DNA of 29,454 nt from CAYTTR01 sp964440805 (lineage in GTDB: Bacteria; Acidobacteriota; Aminicenantia; Aminicenantales; Aminicenantaceae), in NCBI GenBank assembly GCA_964440805.1, contig CAYTTR010000030.1, positions 1-29,454 of the forward strand. The letters are read 5' to 3'. The notes below the pieces were generated by a model that saw only the letters and a program-made list of their open reading frames with translations, did no database searches and was not told the DNA's origin. This document shows positions 25,080-29,454 of the stretch, one piece after another. The stretch's first letter is position 1, and every line of letters starts with the position of its first letter. The position numbers were made by a program, and so were the translations under genes.

Positions 25080-25538
25080 TCACAAATAAAAAAGGGCTAA
25101 GGTTTCAGCTACCAGAGCCGGTTTGTCTTCAGATTCAATTTCCAGGCTGTTGACCAGGCTGACCAATACTTTCCGCAGGCCTTTTTTTCTGACTTCCTTA
25201 AGCACCACCCGGTTGCGGATTTTGGAACCAGGCCTCACCGGCGCCAGGAACCTTACCCGGTTTAAGCCGTAATTGACGACAAACATGTATTTTGTGTGAA
25301 AAAGTTCAAATTGAAGATTGAAATAAGGAATAAGGGAAAGAAGAAGAAAGCCATGAGCTACCGTAGATTTAAGCGGACTTTTTTTGGCTCTTTCTTCATC
25401 CACATGAATCCATTGCTTATCTTCCGTACATTCAGCGAATTTGTTTATTTGCTCCTGGGTAATTTTCAGCCAGCCGGAAACACCGATTTCCTTTCCTTCA
25501 AGGCTTTTCAGGGTTTTAAAGGTCAATTTTTCACTCAT
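25080..25538 (-). CDS. MaoC-like hotdog-fold dehydratase
   Basis: 152 residues from the ATG at 25538 (MSEKLTFKTL), which has AAGGA 9 nt upstream; an earlier ATG 11 codons up is less well placed. DKQWIHVDEERAKKSPLKSTVAHGF holds the Asp/His catalytic pair and AHG of the MaoC/(R)-specific enoyl-CoA hydratase signature. The C-terminal strand NRVRFLAPVRPGSKIR is typical of the family. It hydrates 2-enoyl-CoA or a related thioester; the substrate is not known. Its start overlaps the end of the beta-galactosidase remnant by 8 nt, so it may be translationally coupled to it. Confidence 0.85.
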   Translation of the reverse strand: MSEKLTFKTLKSLEGKEIGVSGWLKITQEQINKFAECTEDKQWIHVDEERAKKSPLKSTVAHGFLLLSLIPYFNLQFELFHTKYMFVVNYGLNRVRFLAPVRPGSKIRNRVVLKEVRKKGLRKVLVSLVNSLEIESEDKPALVAETLALFYL

Positions 25539-25968
25539 AAGGTTCATCCTTTTTATTGTCTTCAGGGTCATACTGATTGATCAGGGGTTTTATTTTACTT
25601 TCCAGCCCGGGATCTTTTTCTTTATTTAAAGGAAGAAGGGCAAATTTCCAGTTGGAAGGAACTTCTATTTCCTTCCAGTCGCCTGTATCGAAATCATCCT
25701 CATAAAAACCTTCCGGGCAGTCTGCCGGTTTTTCCACCCGGTAAAATTTCCACAGCCCGTTCAAAGGGCGATAAAAAGGAGACTCTTTACGGTTGTTTGC
25801 AAAAAGGAAAGAAGAGTCCGGATATGAGATAAAAGTGGCATGAGGCCTTTCTTTATTCTGATTAAACATTAAAGGATTTTCCCAGTCCGGTATTTCCTGG
25901 GAATAAGATGCTCCGATACAGAATATAAGGAACATAAACAGAAAAATTGCCGGAATTGAGGATTTCAT
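25531..25968 (-). pseudogene. GH2 beta-galactosidase, N-terminal remnant with signal peptide
   Basis: 145 residues from the ATG with GGGAGG upstream. The signal peptide (1-24) ends before SQEIPDWENP. DWENPLMFNQNKERPHAT, SPFYRPLNGLWKFYRV and FDTGDWKEIEVPSNW are the conserved N-terminal sugar-binding domain of LacZ-type GH2 enzymes, which are 1000 or so residues long. The family sequence stops at about residue 107 and is replaced by an unrelated tail ending DEPYE. The catalytic TIM barrel is gone, so it cannot be a galactosidase. The exported fragment may still be made, because its ribosome binding site and the overlap with the MaoC gene are intact. Confidence 0.82.
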
Positions 25969-26025
25969 AGCTTTCCTCCCTCTAATCATTTGTATCTTTT
26001 TATCCTAAATTAACAAATAAATAAA

Positions 26026-26046
26026 GAGGGGGAACGTCCCCTATTC
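26026..26046 (-). repeat. GGGGACGTTCCCC-type palindromic repeat, copy D (short)
   Basis: GAGGGGGAACGTCCCCTATTC contains the core GGGGAACGTCCCC, the complement of the core in copies A and B, without the second block. It lies between the beta-galactosidase remnant and folD, transcribed divergently. Confidence 0.6.
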
Positions 26047-26113
26047 GGCTTGTAATTTGTCTGGAGAGAAGGTACATTTGTAAAAAATAGAAATATTTGA
26101 AAGGAGAATTCCG

Positions 26114-27022
26114 GTGAGTGCCAAAATAATAAGCGGCAAGCAAATTAGAGAAGATATCCTGGCTGAAATTAAACAGGAGGTTGAAAAAATAAAGGAAGAG
26201 AAAGGATTGATTCCCGGTCTGGTAACCATTCTGGTGGGAGAGGATCCAGCTTCGGTCTCTTATGTCACCGCCAAGGTAAAAACCGCTTTGAACCTTGGAT
26301 TTAAAGAGATTCAGGAGAATCTGTCCGATGATGTTACTGAAAATGAACTGTTAAGCCTTATAGATAAATACAATAACGACGAGACAATTCATGGAATCCT
26401 GGTTCAGCTTCCTCTTCCCAAGCATGTAGATGAGAAAAAAATTATTAATGCCATTGATCCGGACAAAGATGTAGATGGTTTCCATCCCATAAATGTGGGC
26501 CGGCTTCTCATAGGCGGCTCAGAAGTAAAATTTCCGCCCTGCACTCCGGCCGGAATAATTGAACTTTTAGTAAGGGCCGGCGTTAAAACAGAAGGAGCTG
26601 AGGTAGTGGTAGTCGGCCGTTCAAATATCGTGGGAAAGCCGGTAGCGGTTATGTTAATGCAGAAAGCTCCTCATGCCAATGCGACCGTGACTGTCGCTCA
26701 TACCCGGACCTCCGATTTGGCCTTTCACTGCAAGAGGGCTGATATTTTAATTGTAGCAGCCGGGGTGCCCGGACTGGTCAAACCGGAATGGATTAAACCC
26801 GGAGCTTGCGTCATTGATGTCGGAGTTAACCGGGTCGGCTATAAGATAAGCGAAAAGACAGGTAAAAAAGTGGCTGTTCTCAAGGGGGATGTTGATTTTG
26901 AGGCAGCCAAAGAAACAGCCGGATGGATAACTCCTGTTCCCGGAGGAGTAGGTCCGATGACCATAGCCATGTTGATGAGAAACACTCTTAATTCACTTAA
27001 ATATAAAATCGGTATTGCCTGA
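26114..27022 (+). CDS. folD: Methylenetetrahydrofolate dehydrogenase / methenyltetrahydrofolate cyclohydrolase
   Basis: Bifunctional cytosolic enzyme that interconverts methylene-, methenyl- and 10-formyl-tetrahydrofolate for one-carbon metabolism. 302 residues, usual length. GTG start with AAGGAG 7 nt upstream. SYVTAKVKTAL has the catalytic Lys54 and Tyr50. ILVQLPLPKHVDEKKII and DPDKDVDGFHPINVGRL are the two best family signatures, and VVGRSNIVGKPVAVML is the NADP-binding loop. GWITPVPGGVGPMTIAML closes the family pattern. An internal stretch (KISEKTGKKVAVLKGDVDF) is complete. Confidence 0.97.
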   Translation: MSAKIISGKQIREDILAEIKQEVEKIKEEKGLIPGLVTILVGEDPASVSYVTAKVKTALNLGFKEIQENLSDDVTENELLSLIDKYNNDETIHGILVQLPLPKHVDEKKIINAIDPDKDVDGFHPINVGRLLIGGSEVKFPPCTPAGIIELLVRAGVKTEGAEVVVVGRSNIVGKPVAVMLMQKAPHANATVTVAHTRTSDLAFHCKRADILIVAAGVPGLVKPEWIKPGACVIDVGVNRVGYKISEKTGKKVAVLKGDVDFEAAKETAGWITPVPGGVGPMTIAMLMRNTLNSLKYKIGIA

Positions 27023-27026
27023 CTAA

Positions 27027-27155
27027 ATGGAAATCCTCATTGTTCTGGGCATTATTTTTCTGATTATCGGCCTGGCCGGATGTATTCTTCCCTGGCTGGC
27101 CGGTCCTCCAATTAATTTTCTTGCCTTTCTCGCATTTCTCGTTCGTCTCGCATAA
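27027..27155 (+). pseudogene. DUF456-like membrane protein, N-terminal remnant ending in a 9-bp array
   Basis: 42 codons starting 4 bp after the folD stop. The first 31 residues include GLAGCILPWLAGPPINFLA, which resembles the first helix and GC-ILP-GPP motif of DUF456 membrane proteins. The remainder (FLAFLVRLA) is encoded by four units of a 9-bp-period array (CTTGCCTTT, CTCGCATTT, CTCGTTCGT, CTCGCATAA) and then a stop. Full DUF456 proteins are about 150 residues with several helices. The family call is from memory and a short match. Confidence 0.55.
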
Positions 27156-27226
27156 TCTAAATTTAAATAACGGATTTTGTAAACTTAATGGACGGAATAG
27201 ACAGAACAGACTGAATAGACTTTACT
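27120..27226. repeat. 9-bp-period imperfect tandem arrays, two blocks
   Basis: Block 1 (27120-27155): CTTGCCTTT, CTCGCATTT, CTCGTTCGT, CTCGCATAA. Block 2 (27188-27223): ATGGACGGA, ATAGACAGA, ACAGACTGA, ATAGACTTT. Between them lies AT-rich sequence. Block 2 is 18 bp before repeat copy C, the same pairing as near 22361. Confidence 0.75.
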
Positions 27227-27240
27227 ATTGTTTTTCCTCA

Positions 27241-27276
27241 GGGAAAGGGGTGTCCCTTTGGGGAACGTCCCCCTTT
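27241..27276 (-). repeat. GGGGACGTTCCCC-type palindromic repeat, copy C (inverted)
   Basis: GGGAAAGGGGTGTCCC then TTTGGGGAACGTCCCCC, the exact reverse order of copies A and B on the opposite strand. It lies 45 bp upstream of the membrane protein gene at 27321. Confidence 0.8.
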
Positions 27277-27320
27277 TCGTACTTGTTTTCAGAAATAATA
27301 TGAGTTAATCTTAATAATAA

Positions 27321-28235
27321 ATGAAGGATAGAATCCTTAGGTTCAATCTTTTTGCCGGGCTGGCTCTGCTTCTTCTTTCAGCGGTTCTTTTAGCTTTTTC
27401 TGTCCCTTTTATAGATAACTGGTTTTATACCTTTGTCTGGTGGTCATTTATTTTATTCATTGATAGCCTTAATTTCAGGCTGCATGGAAGCTCGCTTCTT
27501 TCCCAATCGGTCAAAAAATTTTTCCTACTTGCTTTCTTTTCAGTTTCTTTCTGGTGTATTTTTGAACTATTTAATTTGAGATTGGAGAACTGGAGCTATC
27601 ATGGCCTGCCCACTTTTTTGCCTGAGCGCTGGCTGGGATATTTTCTCTCTTATGCCACGGTCATTCCAGCCCTGAAAGAACTTGAGATATTCTGGCATGG
27701 TTTTCTGGGAAAAAAAAGACTGGCTCTTTTTCCTTTAAAGGTGAGGCGAGGCCTTCTAATCGGTTTTTTTACTGCCGGTTCAATATGTTTCTTTCTTCCC
27801 TTGATTGAGCCGGCTCTTTTCTTTCCTCTTGTCTGGTTGAGCTTTATTTTTCTTTTGGAACCGCTTAATTTTTCTCAAAAAAATCCGTCCATATTGGCTG
27901 AAGTTGAGGAAGGGAAGTGGGGCCGGTTCTGGAGCCTTGTACTGGCCGGCTTTACTGCCGGAATACTCTGGGAATTCTGGAATTACTGGGCCGGTTCTCA
28001 CTGGGAGTATTCCCTGCCCTATTTTGATTTTGCTAATTTGTTCCAGATGCCTATCCTTGGTTATACGGGATTTCTACCCTTTGCTTTAGAAGTATTTGCC
28101 GCCGCTTCACTTTTCCTGGCTCTGGTTGATAAATGGGGAAAGCACAATATAGTTAAAACAGTTTTTTTCCCGGCTCTTTTGCTGTTTGATGCTTTGGTTT
28201 TTTATCTTATTGATTTACTGACTTTCAAACCTTAG
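27321..28235 (+). CDS. Integral membrane protein of unknown function with internal duplication
   Basis: 304 residues, about 8 membrane helices, very rich in Phe, Trp and Leu. Two halves resemble each other: WWSFILFIDSLNF (40-52) and WLSFIFLLEPLNF (172-184), then FELFNLRLENWSYHGLP (81-97) and WEFWNYWAGSHWEYSLP (217-233), then LGYF..PALKE (105-120) and LGYT..FALEV (246-258). The conserved Glu, Asn and Trp of each half lie in or beside helices, suggesting a pseudo-twofold site. I cannot name the family. No Shine-Dalgarno is visible before the ATG. It converges with mutM, with 10 bp between the stop codons. Confidence 0.78.
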   Translation: MKDRILRFNLFAGLALLLLSAVLLAFSVPFIDNWFYTFVWWSFILFIDSLNFRLHGSSLLSQSVKKFFLLAFFSVSFWCIFELFNLRLENWSYHGLPTFLPERWLGYFLSYATVIPALKELEIFWHGFLGKKRLALFPLKVRRGLLIGFFTAGSICFFLPLIEPALFFPLVWLSFIFLLEPLNFSQKNPSILAEVEEGKWGRFWSLVLAGFTAGILWEFWNYWAGSHWEYSLPYFDFANLFQMPILGYTGFLPFALEVFAAASLFLALVDKWGKHNIVKTVFFPALLLFDALVFYLIDLLTFKP

Positions 28236-28245
28236 TATTTGACTT

Positions 28246-29067
28246 TTATAATTTCTGGCACTGAGGACAGAAAAAAGAGCTCCGGCCGCCAAGGCGGATC
28301 CTGTTTATCTTTTCTCCGCATTCAGGACAGGGTAGCCTTTCCCGGCCGTAAACCCGGTGGAAATTCTGAAAGTTCCCTCTGACACCGTCTGAATCACGAT
28401 AATTTCTGATGGAAGAACCCTTAAGATTGATAGCTTCAGTTAGAACTCGGAGCATACTTTGCCAGAGTCTTTTTTTGTCTTTTTCACTCAACAAGTCGGC
28501 CTTTTTTTGGGGATGAATTTTTGCTCTAAAAAGAATTTCGTCGGCATAGATATTTCCAATACCGGCCAAAAGTTCCTGGTCAAGAAGAAGACTTTTTAAA
28601 GGTCTTTTCCGGTTGGTGAAAAGCTTGGAAAAAGATGGATAGTCTATTTCCAGAGGCTCCGGCCCGAGTGAGGCAAGCCAGGGAATGTCGGCCTCATTTG
28701 ATGAGGCGAAGATGGAAATAAAGCCGAATTTTCGCATATCCTGAAAATGCAGTTCATTTTCTGTCCGGCAGAATCTAAGTAAAAAACGGGTATGCTTGTC
28801 CGGAGTATTTACCGGAGGCTTCCAGATCAATTGGCCGGTCATTTTAAGATGAAAGGCTAAAGTCAAGTCATCTTCTAAATCCATAAGAACCATTTTTCCT
28901 CTTCGTCTTAATCTAAATATTTTTCTTCCCACAAGAGAAGCCAGAGGGAAATAGCTGTTTTCTCTGAGAAGGCCGGGATGGAAAAGTTGGAAGGCTTTTA
29001 TTTGAAGGCCGATTATTTTTCTTGAAAGAGAGCGGACTATGGTTTCTGCTTCAGGAAGTTCAGGCAT
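28246..29067 (-). CDS. mutM: Formamidopyrimidine-DNA glycosylase (Fpg/MutM)
   Basis: Excises 8-oxoguanine and formamidopyrimidines from DNA and nicks the site. 273 residues when started at the ATG at 29067, which yields the obligatory MPELPE with catalytic Pro2 and Glu3; an in-frame ATG ten codons upstream would bury that proline, so it is not the start. Lys58 in RRRGKMVLMDL and HLKMTGQL (from His73) are conserved. QELLAGIGNIYADEILF is the helix-two-turn-helix. The C-terminal zinc finger has CPECG and GGRSSFFCPQCQ with its DNA-contact Arg. No Shine-Dalgarno is evident before 29067. Confidence 0.96.
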   Translation of the reverse strand: MPELPEAETIVRSLSRKIIGLQIKAFQLFHPGLLRENSYFPLASLVGRKIFRLRRRGKMVLMDLEDDLTLAFHLKMTGQLIWKPPVNTPDKHTRFLLRFCRTENELHFQDMRKFGFISIFASSNEADIPWLASLGPEPLEIDYPSFSKLFTNRKRPLKSLLLDQELLAGIGNIYADEILFRAKIHPQKKADLLSEKDKKRLWQSMLRVLTEAINLKGSSIRNYRDSDGVRGNFQNFHRVYGRERLPCPECGEKINRIRLGGRSSFFCPQCQKL

Positions 29068-29117
29068 CTTGGGAATCAGTTTAACATGAATATTCAAAAA
29101 GAGAAAAAAAATTCAGG

Positions 29118-29432
29118 CTAAAGGGGCTTTCCACAATATGGACAGTAGGAAAATTGAGGGGAAACAGGGGCTCTGCATTGAGGGCATCGGCTTGAGCGGC
29201 CGTTTTCATCCGGAATGATTTTCTGTCTTGATTCGTCAAATAGAGCCTTGCAATTATGACATAAATAAAATGGGGTTCCTTTTTTTAATCTTATAAGAGG
29301 GATAAAAAAAAGACTTAAAAAATGATCAGTCCGTTTTAAAAAAAGAGCCGGCCGGCCGCAGGAGGGACAGAGCTGAGGGGTATCGGAAAGCTTTTTTGTT
29401 TTGGGCTGAACTCCGGCTATAAAAATAAACAT
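29118..29432 (-). CDS. Small protein with two zinc-ribbon motifs
   Basis: 104 residues. Cys pairs CPSC and CHNC enclose FLSLFFIPLIRLKKGTPFY, a pattern of the zinc-ribbon family in which a hydrophobic FFIPLIP-like segment links the knuckles. A second ribbon at the C terminus has CPQC and CPYCGKPL. It probably binds two zinc ions; partner and role are unknown. It ends 20 bp before the first in-frame mutM ATG on the same strand and may be co-transcribed with mutM. The gene start is 22 bp from the window end, so its promoter is not visible, and no Shine-Dalgarno is seen. Confidence 0.8.
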   Translation of the reverse strand: MFIFIAGVQPKTKKLSDTPQLCPSCGRPALFLKRTDHFLSLFFIPLIRLKKGTPFYLCHNCKALFDESRQKIIPDENGRSSRCPQCRAPVSPQFSYCPYCGKPL

Positions 29433-29454
29433 TATAATAAATGATTTTTTTATC

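Noticed and set aside
29068..29097. Ten-codon N-terminal extension of MutM
   Set aside because: The enzyme's chemistry needs Pro at position 2 after Met removal, which fixes the start at 29067.

Overview
The window is bacterial, moderately AT-rich, and uses ATG, GTG and TTG starts. It holds no taxonomic marker gene. An Oar-like TonB-dependent receptor, secreted M1-like and M61 peptidases, a carboxypeptidase-regulatory/TPR lipoprotein-like protein and large sensor fusions resemble the Acidobacteriota / Candidatus Aminicenantota type of Gram-negative genome. That placement is an inference of low to moderate confidence.

Layout. 1-3.6 kb: 3' part of an outer-membrane receptor with a strong terminator, a secreted vWA-like protein, and a convergent TPR protein. 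3.8-5.4 kb: tRNA-Arg(ACG), followed directly by an AT-rich restriction-modification remnant. It consists of the first 63 codons of a MjaI-type endonuclease, truncated beside the tRNA 3' end, and a beta-class DNA methyltransferase with a degenerate staphylococcal-nuclease-like tail. 5.6-9.2 kb: a fold-back repeat and a two-gene operon of exported metallopeptidases. 9.4-13.5 kb: pyruvate kinase, a membrane-anchored hypothetical protein, a QueG-like double 4Fe-4S protein and a DUF3795 cysteine-rich protein. 13.8-15.7 kb: pyrE and an M50 protease with CBS domains.

16.2-22.3 kb is the most unusual part. It is a two-gene overlapping operon. The first gene encodes an 1182-residue fusion: pseudo-receiver, PilZ, YcgR-N-like region, PilZ, LuxD-like acyltransferase/thioesterase, SAM methyltransferase. 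The second encodes a membrane histidine kinase - receiver - HD-GYP hybrid. One protein has two complete c-di-GMP-binding motifs next to two enzymes suited to releasing and methylating an acyl group. The other can sense a signal and degrade c-di-GMP. I propose a c-di-GMP-gated lipid-signal or lipid-modification system. The domain content is seen in the sequence; the function is inference.

22.7-26.0 kb holds an APC permease and a MaoC-like protein interleaved with truncated remnants of a xanthine-dehydrogenase-type Mo subunit and a GH2 beta-galactosidase. 26.1-29.4 kb: folD, a DUF456 remnant, an internally duplicated membrane protein, mutM and a zinc-ribbon protein.

Two dispersed repeat families run through the intergenic spaces: imperfect tandem arrays with a strict 9-bp period in at least four gaps, and a GGGGACGTTCCCC-type palindromic repeat in at least four places. 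One 9-bp array appears to have replaced the body of the DUF456 gene.
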